Shown piece after piece: positions 27,201 to 35,601 of a stretch of 41,688 bases of DNA. Location: the NCBI RefSeq assembly GCF_021277265.1, contig NZ_JAJSOH010000044.1:1-41688 (forward strand), in the 5' to 3' direction. Numbering within the stretch: the first letter of the stretch is position 1; each line of letters begins with the position of its first letter. Source of the DNA: Kineosporia rhizophila (GTDB taxonomy: Bacteria; Actinomycetota; Actinomycetes; Actinomycetales; Kineosporiaceae). The notes beneath the pieces were generated by a model. That model had not been told where the DNA came from. It searched no databases and was given only the letters and a program-made list of their open reading frames with translations. The position numbers and the translations under genes were made by a program.

Positions 27201-30164
27201 GGGGAGTCGAGCGTCATTGGACGAGCCAGACGGCTGCGTGACGTGCAGATCCGGCTCGAGCCGGTGCTATGGCCAGAGGCTGACGTCAGGGGCAGGGACC
27301 TTCCTGAGCTGACCGGCGACCTACTGCAGTTGCGCGAGGACGTCCGGGCACTTGCCCAGCGGGCACGCAGCATTCCGGGGATCGACATCCCCGCTGGCTG
27401 GAACCCCTTCACCGAGCACGGGCTGGCGATCGTCCGCGATCACGTCAGCTGGCTGGGCGCACTGGGTCAGGCAGTGGACCCGGCCTCCGCCGATCCGCAA
27501 CGGCAGCAGTTCATCGAGCAACTGCGGCTCCTTCCAGCGCTGGCACAGCAGATCGACGACACGGCGGCGGATGCGATCGACGAGGCGGCCGGCGCCGTTC
27601 AGGCGCTCCTGGGGGAGTGTGGCTCGACCCCGGAGCTCCTGCTGTGGTGGAGTGGTGACGCAGGACTGCCGGCGGTTTGGCGTGAGACGAGCGCGGGGCG
27701 GGCGTTGTGGGATCACGCCCTGCTCAGCCTGCGGCGGTGGGTGGCGTTCAGGCAGGCTCTGGCCCCCCTGTGGGGGATGCGTCTGGAACAGGCCTACGAC
27801 GAACTGCTCACCGGTTCCATCCTGGCCGACGACGCCGCCGCAGCTTTCGAGCGAGGGCTGGCACTCGCCGCACGAACCGAGCGCGGTGAGGCGAACCGGC
27901 TGGACGTCTTCGACGCCGAGGCCCACAACCGTGCGGTGGTGCGCTTCACCACGGCAGCTGCCAGGGTCCGTGAGCATCTGAAGACTGCTCTGCCTGCACA
28001 GGTGCTGGAGCGCCGCACGTTCGATGCCGCCACGGCCACCGGAAAGGCCGGAGCCCTGCGGAAGGAGATCCGGCGCCAGCGCAAGGGACTGGGCGTTCGC
28101 GCCCTGATGTCTGAGTACGGCGAGCTGGTCACCGAGATCATGCCCTGCGTTTTGGTCAGCCCGGATTCGCTGGCGCGATTCTTCCCGGGCGGGGAGCAGA
28201 TCTTCGACCTGGTGGTCTTCGACGAGGCTTCGCAGATCCGGGTGGCTGACGCCATCGGCGCGATGGGACGTAGCCGGGCCGTGGTGGTCGTCGGCGACAG
28301 CAAGCAGATGCCGCCCACCTCGTTCGCCCAGAGGTCCTTGGGCGACGAGGACGACGATGACGCCGTAGCGACTGAGGCAACGACAGCGCCGGCCGATGAG
28401 GAGAGCATCCTCACCGAGTGCGTCGAGGCCCGGGTGCCGCAGAAGTGGCTGTCGTGGCACTACCGCAGCGTCGACGAGTCCCTGATCGCCTTCAGCAACC
28501 TGAAATACTACGAGGGACGGCTGTCCTCGTTCCCCACCCCGAACACGGCAGGCACGGACTGCGGCATCAGCCTGGTCCCTGTCGAAGGCACCTACCTGCG
28601 TACTGCCGGGGGAAAGATGAAGCGGACCAACCCCCAGGAGGCCCAAGCCGTGGTCGCCGAGATCCGGCGACGGTTCGACGCGACCGAGACACCACCGTCC
28701 ATTGGTGTGGTCACGTTCAACGCGCCGCAGCGGGCCCACATCGAGGACCTGATCCGCGACAGCAAGGACGAGCGTCTGATCGAGGCCCTCGACGCCCGCG
28801 GGCCGGAAAGCCTGTTCATCAAGAACCTGGAGAACGTCCAGGGCGACGAGCGCGACACCATTCTGTTCTCCACCGGGTTCAGCACGAACGAGAAAGGTTC
28901 CCTGCCGCGCAACTTCGGGCCGCTGGTCTGGTTCGGCGGGGAGAGGCGCTGGAACGTGGCCATCACCCGGGCCCGACGTCAGGTGATGGTCTTCAGCTCG
29001 TTCACCCCGAGTCAGCTCAAGGTTGAGCAGACGTCCTCGGCCGGCCTGCAGCACCTGCGCGCCTACCTGGACATCGCCGCGGGTGACAGCCAGGTTCTGG
29101 CCAGCAGTGTGGCCTCGGCAGCCGCCCCGGACAAGCATCGCGAGCAGCTGGCGCGAGCCCTGCGCGGGCGGGGCCTGATCGTTCAGGAAGTGTTCGGCCT
29201 GTCGGAGTTCAGGGTCGAGCTGGCTGTGGCCTGGCCCGACGATCCACAGACCTTCCTGGTGGCCGTGCTCCTGGACGGCCAGGAATGGCGGCACCGCAAG
29301 ACGGTCAGCGACCGGGACGGGCTACCGGTGCAGGTACTGTCCAAGATGCTGGGCTGGCCCGCCGTTGAACGGGTCTGGCTGCCGGAGTGGCTGGTCTCGC
29401 CGGAGAACGTCCTTGACCGTCTGGAGGCCGCTACCCGCGCGGCAGCCCAGGCTCGTCCTGCACGGACCAGGCCAGCTGCTGGCCCGAGCCCCGTACGAGC
29501 CGCCGCGCGGGACGCGGACCTGCTGATCGTCGGACCACCGGTCACGCCGGCCAATCTTCCGGCGCGACGACCGTTGCTGCCCCGCATTATTGGCTCCCAC
29601 CAGGCCCTTCCAGGACAGGAGACCTACACACCCTGGCAGCCGAGAGTCATCGGGGACCGGAAGGCACTCGACCGGCTCCCGGCGCTCCTGCCGGCCGTGG
29701 CTCAGCTCATCGACGAGATCGTGGAAGCAGAAGGACCCATACATCGGGAGCGTCTGGCCCGGCTGGTTGCTGCGGCCTTCGGCATCAACCGGCTGGTTGC
29801 CGCCCGGGCGGAGAAGATCTACGCCCACCTGCCGGCCCTGTACTTCAAGGACCCTGAGGAGCCGTTCCTGTGGCCGGCCGGTCTCATGCCAGACACGTGG
29901 ACAACGTTCCGGCGTCAGAGGAGCGTGAAACCGCGCCCGCTCGAGCAGATCGACCGTCATGAGATCGGCAACGCCATGGTGGCGATCGCCCGCTTCACCG
30001 CGGGGCTGCCGCGCGAACAGCTGCTGCGCGAGGTCCTGGGCGTGTTCGGGGCGCGGCAGATGACTGACAAGGCTGAGGAGCGGCTCTCGATCGCGCTGGA
30101 GAAGTGTCTGCTGCAGGGCCGGATGATCGAGCAGCACGGTCTGCTTCTGGTTGTCGAGCGGTAG
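24249..30164 (+). CDS. DUF4011 superfamily 1 helicase with transglutaminase-like, PD-(D/E)XK and DUF3320 domains
   Basis: A 1971-residue protein. Residues 1-150 are beta-rich. About 180-275 is a transglutaminase-like segment with GTCLDTT (C232) and EGHAFLGYW (H258). About 390-560 is DUF4011 (NVLLDLSRSNRLIHC). The helicase is split: Walker A GPPGTGKS with K702, then after a long insertion DEASQI with D1325, GDSKQMPPT, and RWNVAITRARRQVMVFSSF near 1568, as in COG1112 (UPF1-like) enzymes. About 1628-1727 is a nuclease-like domain of the MTES_1575 kind (FRVELAV, VLLDGQEW, SDRDGLPVQVL, LGWPAVERVW). About 1805-1885 is DUF3320 (EGPIHRERLARLV, FGINRL). Such proteins are seen in defence islands and can act alone, but their targets are unclear. 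No clear ribosome site precedes ATG 24249, so a downstream GTG such as 24291 is possible. Confidence 0.88.
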   Translation: MPDHAVAGPTTTTTVNIDVTAKRVLSYAMANSEIPVVDQVLLTSPADRPGAVLRVLIQDEQGQVTRPFEQVVDLVANRRMRVESVDVQLDPAVMLQIEEQRPGKLIVEVEWHGHLLAQRAEPIRLLAARQWLRDQRVAHLSFEILAAFVMPNDPSVAALLNEASEILRRRTGSAALCGYQRDAQRVDATVQAIFEAVQARRISYSMPPASWADDGQKVRSPQEVLEGRLGTCLDTTVVMAALLEQAWIRPLLWIVEGHAFLGYWRQEKSLGTITQTDVSDLVNRIDLGEIRLVETTMLTGSAQPGVFDRSSQDPYEKYLTGDLSTVYGVTDVWAARRGGILALPSRVRRDDGQVQVIVYEPQKHSSAPMPRERSAPSSSIGSTGTRIPARVQAWKNVLLDLSRSNRLIHCPEQHTVALRVPTGQLGRVEDTLHEGDALQLLPSDQLDEIQRARGATRSAHLPQEHLSERFDGNRQLYTNLADAQYEKRLRALTHSSRTNIDEIGANNLYLALGTLLWKPDGTDLRSPLILVPVRLTRRPQARGYHLELDESGTSTPNFCLLEKLFQEHGLRVPGLAEPAADGAGIDLDAAVRALRVAIADKRLPYRVEASAELATLQFAKFRLWKDLDENWEQLSANTLVHHLMHQPSEPFEDPTQRQQATVDLDELDAVCPLPGDASQLGAVADAVGGRTFVLEGPPGTGKSQTITNMLTRAVVEGQRVLFVAEKRAALDVVRRRLDEVGMGPFCLDLHDKSSKPVHVRAQISQSLNHQVVVDEQDLRAAQQDLRSSRRALARYARGLHEPNAVDYSFYSAHTELIALGDGPVLAVPREFLHTPDVAAKVQAVRDLLRVLPDTADVARPERQHPWGFLLLDDAASLDVERMREAAQHVDDSLGRLPADGPLAGVLAVVRTVEDFSDLSTVIRGRAVPLDIMDESRSQRWQLACGELLGELDSFFTNGHPVLKLVLPAVLDLPLDDIHAQAQQAGESSVIGRARRLRDVQIRLEPVLWPEADVRGRDLPELTGDLLQLREDVRALAQRARSIPGIDIPAGWNPFTEHGLAIVRDHVSWLGALGQAVDPASADPQRQQFIEQLRLLPALAQQIDDTAADAIDEAAGAVQALLGECGSTPELLLWWSGDAGLPAVWRETSAGRALWDHALLSLRRWVAFRQALAPLWGMRLEQAYDELLTGSILADDAAAAFERGLALAARTERGEANRLDVFDAEAHNRAVVRFTTAAARVREHLKTALPAQVLERRTFDAATATGKAGALRKEIRRQRKGLGVRALMSEYGELVTEIMPCVLVSPDSLARFFPGGEQIFDLVVFDEASQIRVADAIGAMGRSRAVVVVGDSKQMPPTSFAQRSLGDEDDDDAVATEATTAPADEESILTECVEARVPQKWLSWHYRSVDESLIAFSNLKYYEGRLSSFPTPNTAGTDCGISLVPVEGTYLRTAGGKMKRTNPQEAQAVVAEIRRRFDATETPPSIGVVTFNAPQRAHIEDLIRDSKDERLIEALDARGPESLFIKNLENVQGDERDTILFSTGFSTNEKGSLPRNFGPLVWFGGERRWNVAITRARRQVMVFSSFTPSQLKVEQTSSAGLQHLRAYLDIAAGDSQVLASSVASAAAPDKHREQLARALRGRGLIVQEVFGLSEFRVELAVAWPDDPQTFLVAVLLDGQEWRHRKTVSDRDGLPVQVLSKMLGWPAVERVWLPEWLVSPENVLDRLEAATRAAAQARPARTRPAAGPSPVRAAARDADLLIVGPPVTPANLPARRPLLPRIIGSHQALPGQETYTPWQPRVIGDRKALDRLPALLPAVAQLIDEIVEAEGPIHRERLARLVAAAFGINRLVAARAEKIYAHLPALYFKDPEEPFLWPAGLMPDTWTTFRRQRSVKPRPLEQIDRHEIGNAMVAIARFTAGLPREQLLREVLGVFGARQMTDKAEERLSIALEKCLLQGRMIEQHGLLLVVER

Positions 30165-30366
30165 CCGTCCTCCTGCCGCTGACCATTGGCGTCGATGCCG
30201 TCGAGCTGACGACGGACGGCCTGTAACTGCTCGCGGTACCGCAGTCCGGGAATGGCATCTCCGTGTCGGCGGGCAGTCAGGCCGGAACCGCCATGGCGAA
30301 CGGAGCGCTCCGGCAGCAGAGGGGGGTCCCCGATCGCCAGGGTGCGAGGTGCGTCGGTCCGTCGTT
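30165..30366. other. spacer without a recognisable gene
   Basis: A minus-strand frame here reads DAIPGLRYREQLQAVRRQLDG and looks mildly protein-like. It extends antisense into the helicase gene and has no proper start, so it is at best an old gene fragment. Confidence 0.3.
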
Positions 30367-30381
30367 GGGATACCGTATCCC
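30367..30381. promoter_or_regulatory. perfect palindrome, candidate operator of the toxin-like gene
   Basis: GGGATAC-C-GTATCCC is a perfect inverted repeat of 7+1+7 bp, 71 bp upstream of the GTG of the toxin-like gene. This position and symmetry suit an autoregulator binding site, as in many toxin-antitoxin operons. Confidence 0.5.
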
Positions 30382-30388
30382 CTGATGG

Positions 30389-30420
30389 TACGGGTATTCC
30401 GAACTGTGAACGGCTGTCCG
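30389..30420 (+). repeat. copy 1 of a 32-bp dispersed element (see 40578)
   Basis: This element begins TACGGGTATTCCG and ends CGGCTGTCCG. It matches 40578-40610 at 26 of 32 positions with one extra base. It lies just ahead of the toxin-like gene and probably includes part of its promoter. Confidence 0.5.
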
Positions 30421-30451
30421 GCCGTGCCGGCTGTTGGGGTTGAGGTTGGTG

Positions 30452-30673
30452 GTGCCGATCATCGCTGGGAGCGCTCGCAAGCACGGGGCGAAGGATGAAG
30501 CCAGGCTGCACGTGTTTGCGAATCCCATCCGTATCGTCGAGGTCGATGACGGGCTGCGGATGTTCGTCGGCCCGGACCAATCGGCGAGGCTGCCTGACTT
30601 TGGTGTGGTCGAAGGGGATTTGGCCACGGTAATCGCGCATGCGATGTCCGCCCGTTCAAACTTCCTGAGGTGA
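30452..30673 (+). CDS. small toxin-like protein of an actinobacterial toxin-antitoxin-type pair
   Basis: GTG 30452 has GAGG 6 nt upstream, giving 73 residues: VPIIAGSARKHGAKDEARLH, NPIRIVEVDDGLRMFVG and a C-terminal beta strand VIAHAMSARSNFLR. This matches, from memory, a common actinomycete family in which such a protein precedes a helical partner gene; it resembles BrnT-like small toxins in size and strand-helix order, but I am not sure of the family name. The next gene begins 5 bp after its stop. The reading frame is intact although that partner is frameshifted. A longer start at TTG 30434 is less likely. Confidence 0.6.
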   Translation: MPIIAGSARKHGAKDEARLHVFANPIRIVEVDDGLRMFVGPDQSARLPDFGVVEGDLATVIAHAMSARSNFLR

Positions 30674-30678
30674 TCCGG

Positions 30679-30964
30679 ATGCCACGGACCGTGCAAGAGA
30701 TCCTTGACCATGCCGACGAGTTGGCTGCACGGTTCGAGACTCTTGAGCCCGGCACATCGGTAGCTCGAGAATCCGAAAACACTGACGGCACTCCGTCAGG
30801 CAGTGCTGGCCAGGTCTGACGCCGAGCGAACACTCGCCGAACTTGTACGGCAAGCGCATACTTCTGGGTATTCGTGGCGTTCGATCGGTGACCTGCTCGG
30901 CACCTCGGGCGAGGCTGCGCGGCAGCGTTATGGGAAGCGGGCTCGGCGCTCGGCGGATCGGTGA
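30679..30964 (+). pseudogene. frameshifted antitoxin-like partner of the preceding gene
   Basis: ATG 30679 opens a helical frame MPRTVQEILDHADELAARFE that stops at 30819 after 46 codons. From GAG 30767 the next frame reads ENPKTLTALRQAVLARSDAE and continues through a helix-turn-helix-like segment SWRSIGDLLGTSGEAARQRY to TGA 30962-30964. The two halves join naturally with a +1 shift near 30764-30767, so the gene is broken by an indel of one or two bases, unless the shift is programmed. The C-terminal part is a typical DNA-binding region, consistent with an autoregulating antitoxin. With the toxin-like gene intact, the pair may be harmless through a mutation not visible to me, or the call of toxin may be wrong. 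Confidence 0.6.
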
Positions 30965-30990
30965 AACCGGGCGGTCGACGCCCGAAGGTT
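30965..30990. terminator. hairpin between convergent genes
   Basis: Arms CGGGCG (30968-30973) and CGCCCG (30979-30984) around a 5-nt loop, extended loosely by AACC and GGTT, followed by TTTCTC. It begins right after the stop of the antitoxin-like remnant and faces the end of the Wadjet operon, which suits a terminator. Confidence 0.45.
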
Positions 30991-31057
30991 TCTCGTGGTG
31001 GGAGGCAAGGCCGCCTTTACCAGTCCAATCTGAGAACGTGGTCGACTCGTGTGAGGT

Positions 31058-32236
31058 TCAGAGGCCCACCGCGGCCAGCACCCGCCCGAACCGGATGCGT
31101 TCCTGCTCCAGCCGCAGCCCGACCGCATACCGGTCCTCGACCAGATCGACGTACAGTGCCGCCTCGTCGGCGCTCAGATGTTCCAGGTGGGCGTTGACCG
31201 GCGAGTCCTCCACGCCCCAGTGCCTTTCGTGCTCCAGCAGCGTGGTCCGGTCCATGAGCATGGACCGCACCTGCGGGAAACGCGCTCGCAGCCGGTCCAG
31301 CATGACGAATCCGTGGGTGTCCAGGTCTCCCCAGTAGGTCACCGGCCGGTGGGCCAGCCAGTCGACCTGCAGCAGTCGGGACACCCCGTAACCAGAGCCG
31401 AGAAACAGCAGAGTGTCCGGGACGGGCGGGAACGCGTGGTAGGTCGTCTCGTTCTCGACCACGAAGACCTGTCCGGGCAGATCCAGGGCGTTGAGTTCGG
31501 AAACCGGCACGGCCATCTCCGAGACGCCAGGCAGCAGGTGCGTTCCGTCAGGACGGCGTAGTCGCGCGTAGGCGGGCTTGACCGCGAAGCCGTAGCGCTG
31601 GGCGAACGAGCTGCCGGTGAAGATCCGTTCCGGTGGAAGGCACACCTCCAGCAGCGCGGCGAGGGTCTCCCGGTGTGCCTCGACGAACTTGGTGTCGACC
31701 CCCGGGACGTCGACCTGGCGGATCCAGGCACCGGTCGGCATGGCGTCGCGCACCCAGCGGACAACCGCGATGAACGAGCTCCAGTGCGGGGCTACGGCAA
31801 GAACTCGCTGGGGATGACGGGCGACCCACGTACGGGCATCCGGGAGGTCCGAGGCCACCTGGGCCAGGATCTTCTCGAACAGGCTTACCTGCGTTTCGAC
31901 CTGCAGCAGACGCCACAGGACCTCCCGCGTTTCGATGACCGCCCGGACCGGCAGCTGAACCGCGCCGGATCGTCGCCCACCGACGACCTGCCACTGCACG
32001 TGCAGTCCGGCCGGAAGCCGGGCCCGCCAGCGGTTCGCCCAGGCCTGTACCGCGTCGAAGTCGTCGGCGTACTGGGCCGCAGAGGGCGGCCGCAGACCGA
32101 TGACAAGTGGTTCCCAGGCCGAGCCAAGCGCCAGTTCGGTGAGGTCGGTGCCGGCCGCCCACCGGGTACGCAGGACGCTGACGACGTCATCTTTCGTTGC
32201 CCACCGGACACCCCGCGGCAGCGACAGCGTCCTCAC
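31058..32236 (-). CDS. jetD: Wadjet type I nuclease subunit JetD (DUF3322/DUF2220)
   Basis: A 392-residue protein. The N-terminal half is the DUF3322 region (WATKDDVVSVLRTRW, GLRPPSAAQYADDFDAVQAW). The C-terminal half is the DUF2220/Toprim domain with the acidic residues expected: VVENETTYHAF near residue 260 and GDLDTHGF near 304. JetD cuts circular DNA that the JetABC motor has extruded, which underlies plasmid exclusion. Its GTG start overlaps the jetC stop by 4 bp (GTGA), so translation is coupled. It is the last gene of the operon and ends 94 bp from the convergent remnant. Confidence 0.95.
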   Translation of the reverse strand: MRTLSLPRGVRWATKDDVVSVLRTRWAAGTDLTELALGSAWEPLVIGLRPPSAAQYADDFDAVQAWANRWRARLPAGLHVQWQVVGGRRSGAVQLPVRAVIETREVLWRLLQVETQVSLFEKILAQVASDLPDARTWVARHPQRVLAVAPHWSSFIAVVRWVRDAMPTGAWIRQVDVPGVDTKFVEAHRETLAALLEVCLPPERIFTGSSFAQRYGFAVKPAYARLRRPDGTHLLPGVSEMAVPVSELNALDLPGQVFVVENETTYHAFPPVPDTLLFLGSGYGVSRLLQVDWLAHRPVTYWGDLDTHGFVMLDRLRARFPQVRSMLMDRTTLLEHERHWGVEDSPVNAHLEHLSADEAALYVDLVEDRYAVGLRLEQERIRFGRVLAAVGL

Positions 32237-35200
32237 GAGACTGTCTCGACCGTCTCGACCTTGCTGACGTCCACCATGCGGTGCAGTTCACGCCGCGTGC
32301 GGAACTCCTCGATGGTCAGGGTCTGCAACCGGGAGTTGCTGCCGGTCTTGTTCTCCACGAAACCGACGGCGTCGACGTACGGTTCGATCACGTGGATCTT
32401 CTGCAGCGGCGTGACGATGAGCAGTTGCAGACCGATCCGGCGGAACAGGGTCAGCGCGAACCGGGTGGACTCGTCCGACCCCCGTCCGAAGGCCTCGTCG
32501 ATGACCACGAAGCGGAAGGTCTTGTCCTGCTCGCTGTCGAGCTGGAACTGATAGGCGAGTGATGCAGCCAGGATCGTGTAGGCGAGCTTCTCCTTCTGCC
32601 CACCGGATTTGCCGGCCGAGTCCGTGTACGTCTCGAACTCGCTGTCGTCGTCCCGGTGACGTTCCGAGGCCGAGAAGACGAACCAGTTGCGCACGTCGGT
32701 GACCCGCCTGGTCCAGCCCTTGTCCGCGTCGACCTGGCCGGCCCGGCCGCGGAAGCGTTCCACGAGTTTCTGCACCTGAAGGAACTTCTGCTCGGAGTAC
32801 TGCTCGCCGTCCCCGCCCAGCGCATCGTCGGTGCAGGCGTGCAGTTCGGAGCGGAAGTCGCGGATCTCGATGTTCGGGGTGCGGGTGGTCTCGAGGGTGA
32901 TGTAGCGGCCCGGGTTGTAGTCAATGTCGTTCAGGGACGTGTTGATCCGGCCCACGCGTTCCCGGATCAGTTCTTCTTCCTGGGCGAGTTTCGAGCGGAA
33001 CATGGCGATGTCGCGGATGGTGTTGGTGTTGAGGAAGTTCTTGAACTCGGCTTCGAACCGGGGCAGATCGTCCTGCAGCAGCCGGTGGTGCATGGCCCGG
33101 AAGTCGCCCAGCGCCTCCACCGAGGCATCCATGTCTACGGTTTCGGTGCGGTTCGCCTCGCGGAAGGCGCTCATCAGCCGGACCAGGTTGCTGTCGCAGG
33201 CGCGCAGGAGCTTCTGGCGCCGATCGATCTCGCCGGTGACCCTGTCGCCGGTGCTGCGCTCCCAGTTCTGCCAGGCGTCGGCCGTGGCCGGGCCCGGATC
33301 GGGAACGTAGGTGCTCATCCCCTCCGGTTCCGGAACGTCCTCGTCGGCCTGGAGCACGTCCAGACATTCCCGTTGCCCAGCTTCGGCGCGTTCGAGGTCG
33401 GCGTGAGCCCGTCCCAGGTCCCGGTTGCCCTGCTGGATCTGCTCGTTGAGCGCACCCAACTCCTCGGCAACGCTCTTCAGCTGGTCGGTGATGCGTTCCA
33501 GATCCTTGGAGGAACGTTCGATCTCATCCTTCTCGGCCTGATCGCGTGCGATCTGCCGGCTGGCGGACACGTGGTCCAGATCGTCATACGTCTGGTAGAC
33601 GTCGAGCTGGTCCAGCGCGGTTCCCTGACGGCGCAGCGCCTCACGTCGGTCCGCCAGGCTTTTCTGCTCGCCGACCAGCTGCTGGCGCCGATTGTTGAGC
33701 AGCAGAGCCTGGGCCAGCAGAGCGTCGATCTTGGCCTGGTTGCTCCAGCCCAGCACGTAGTTCCTGCGGTCGTCGATTGCCTTGGAGTCGTCCTTGACGT
33801 GCCGGCGAGCCTCCTTGATCTGGCCGGTGACGGTGACCGCGCGCTCCGCGAGCTGGAAAGCATCCATCGTCGAAGCACAGACATGAGCCGCCCGGGTAGA
33901 CAGCTCGCGCTCGATCCAGCCGTAGAACTCACTGTCGGACTTGATCTCCAGCCGGTGAAAAAGCGTTTCCGGACCAGGAACCTGGTGACGATGGGTGGCC
34001 GCCAGGATGGCCGGCACCCGGTAGTAGACCAGCCGGACACCCAGATGACGATCGTTGATCCAGGCCGCCACCGAACCGTAGTGGCTGTTCGGGACCAGCA
34101 ACGACAGACCGAAACCATGAAGGACGCGTTCGGCGGCACCTTCCCAGGCCGCCGCGTCCTCCCGGACCTGAATCAGTTCCCCGGCGAACGGCAGCATCTC
34201 GGTTCCCACACCGAGGTGTTCGCACAGCTGATCACGCAGCTGCAGGCTGCGCCGGGGAATATTGCTGCGCCGTTGCTGAAGACTGGCCAGCTCGTCGCGG
34301 ATCTCGTCGCTGTCGGACTTGATCTCCTTCTGTTCCACGGCAATGTCGGTCAGCCGGTTGTCGACCTCGGCGCTGGCAGTCTCGAACCCGGACCTGACCC
34401 CGTCCAGAGCCTCGCGCATCTGCGCGAACCCTCGCGCGTCGGTGACCGGCGTCAGCTCGACCCGGCCCAGCAGCTCATTCACCTTCTCAGCCGCCGCCCG
34501 GCGACGCTCGCGTTCAGACACCGCCCTGGTGATGCTCTCTTCCAGCACGTGCAACCGATCGCCACCCAGTCCGGCGCGCTGCAGCTGAAGCTGTTCGCGC
34601 TGGCTGTCGAGCTCTCCGGAACGCTTGGTGAGCTGCCGAGATTCCTCGGCGAGGACGTCAATACGTTTCTGTCCGGCTTCGGCCTCAGCGGCGAAGGCCT
34701 CCAGCCGGCGAGCCGCGGTGAAGAACGGAAGATGAGCCCGGACCTGAGCGAGCTGGGCCTGCTGGGCGCTCAGATCGTCGTACTTCGAACCCTCGTCGAG
34801 TATCGGAGTCAGCGCGTCGAGCTGGCGCCGGGCCCGTACGACCGAGTCGTGGGCCCGGGTCAGGTCCTCGAAGTGCAGCAGGATCTGGTTGATCCAGCGG
34901 TCGGCGTCGAACGGTTCCAGCATGTGGGTGCGCACGAAGTCGTTCAGATTGCTGACCGACTTCATCGAGACCGTCTGATGGAACAGTTCCATTGCCTGAT
35001 CCGAGGCGATCCCCATCCGGCGGCGAAAATCGTTGCCGTAGGGCGGGAAAGAATCATGGACGCCGGTGCCCGGCTGCTTCTTCAGGCGTCGCTTGAGCGC
35101 GGCGATCTCCGAACCGAAACCGGCCAGATCCCCCGCGATCGACAGTTCACGATCAGCAACCACGAACAGCCGTTCCGGCTGACCGGCCTGCCCCTCCTTC

Positions 35201-35601
35201 AGCCAGTACACCTGGGCCAGGCTCACCACCGCCTCGCCGGAGGCGAACACCGCCACCAAGGCCGAGTAGTCGTGGCCAGGGCTGCGAAGAGCGACCGGGC
35301 GCGAATTGCCGGTCAGCTCGTTGCGCTCGAACTTGTGATGGCCGAGCACATAGGAGCGCAGATCGCGCTCGCGGGTCTGCGCACCGGCCGCCTTGTTGTA
35401 CGAGATCCGGTTGGCCGGCAGCAGCAGCGTGGTCACCGCGTCGACCAGCGTGGACTTCCCCGAGCCGATGTCGCCGGTGACCAGGGCGTGCCCGCCGGCG
35501 ATCTCCAGCGACCAGACCTTGTGGTGGAAGGTGCCCCAGTTCCAGACCTCCAGGCGGCGCAGCCGGAACCCCGAGGACGGTGCGATCACGACCTCAACCA
35601 T
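32233..35601 (-). CDS. jetC: Wadjet SMC-like ATPase JetC
   Basis: A 1122-residue SMC-family protein. Walker A GDIGSGKST lies at residues 43-51. Two long coiled-coil arms follow (for example LDALTPILDEGSKYDDLSAQ), separated by a hinge-like region near 490-590. The C-terminal head has the ABC signature (SGGQKEKLAYTILAASL) and Walker B with D-loop (FVVIDEAFGRGSDESTRF). With JetA (kleisin) and JetB (KITE-like) it forms a dimeric loop-extruding motor on DNA. The length is usual for the family. ATG 35601 overlaps the jetB stop by 8 bp, and its own stop overlaps the jetD start by 4 bp. Confidence 0.96.
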   Translation of the reverse strand: MVEVVIAPSSGFRLRRLEVWNWGTFHHKVWSLEIAGGHALVTGDIGSGKSTLVDAVTTLLLPANRISYNKAAGAQTRERDLRSYVLGHHKFERNELTGNSRPVALRSPGHDYSALVAVFASGEAVVSLAQVYWLKEGQAGQPERLFVVADRELSIAGDLAGFGSEIAALKRRLKKQPGTGVHDSFPPYGNDFRRRMGIASDQAMELFHQTVSMKSVSNLNDFVRTHMLEPFDADRWINQILLHFEDLTRAHDSVVRARRQLDALTPILDEGSKYDDLSAQQAQLAQVRAHLPFFTAARRLEAFAAEAEAGQKRIDVLAEESRQLTKRSGELDSQREQLQLQRAGLGGDRLHVLEESITRAVSERERRRAAAEKVNELLGRVELTPVTDARGFAQMREALDGVRSGFETASAEVDNRLTDIAVEQKEIKSDSDEIRDELASLQQRRSNIPRRSLQLRDQLCEHLGVGTEMLPFAGELIQVREDAAAWEGAAERVLHGFGLSLLVPNSHYGSVAAWINDRHLGVRLVYYRVPAILAATHRHQVPGPETLFHRLEIKSDSEFYGWIERELSTRAAHVCASTMDAFQLAERAVTVTGQIKEARRHVKDDSKAIDDRRNYVLGWSNQAKIDALLAQALLLNNRRQQLVGEQKSLADRREALRRQGTALDQLDVYQTYDDLDHVSASRQIARDQAEKDEIERSSKDLERITDQLKSVAEELGALNEQIQQGNRDLGRAHADLERAEAGQRECLDVLQADEDVPEPEGMSTYVPDPGPATADAWQNWERSTGDRVTGEIDRRQKLLRACDSNLVRLMSAFREANRTETVDMDASVEALGDFRAMHHRLLQDDLPRFEAEFKNFLNTNTIRDIAMFRSKLAQEEELIRERVGRINTSLNDIDYNPGRYITLETTRTPNIEIRDFRSELHACTDDALGGDGEQYSEQKFLQVQKLVERFRGRAGQVDADKGWTRRVTDVRNWFVFSASERHRDDDSEFETYTDSAGKSGGQKEKLAYTILAASLAYQFQLDSEQDKTFRFVVIDEAFGRGSDESTRFALTLFRRIGLQLLIVTPLQKIHVIEPYVDAVGFVENKTGSNSRLQTLTIEEFRTRRELHRMVDVSKVETVETVS

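Noticed and set aside
15056..30164. assignment as Mokosh (kinase with COG1112 helicase)
   Set aside because: The kinase is fused to an SF2 helicase, the COG1112 gene is separate and on the other strand, and there is no PLD partner.
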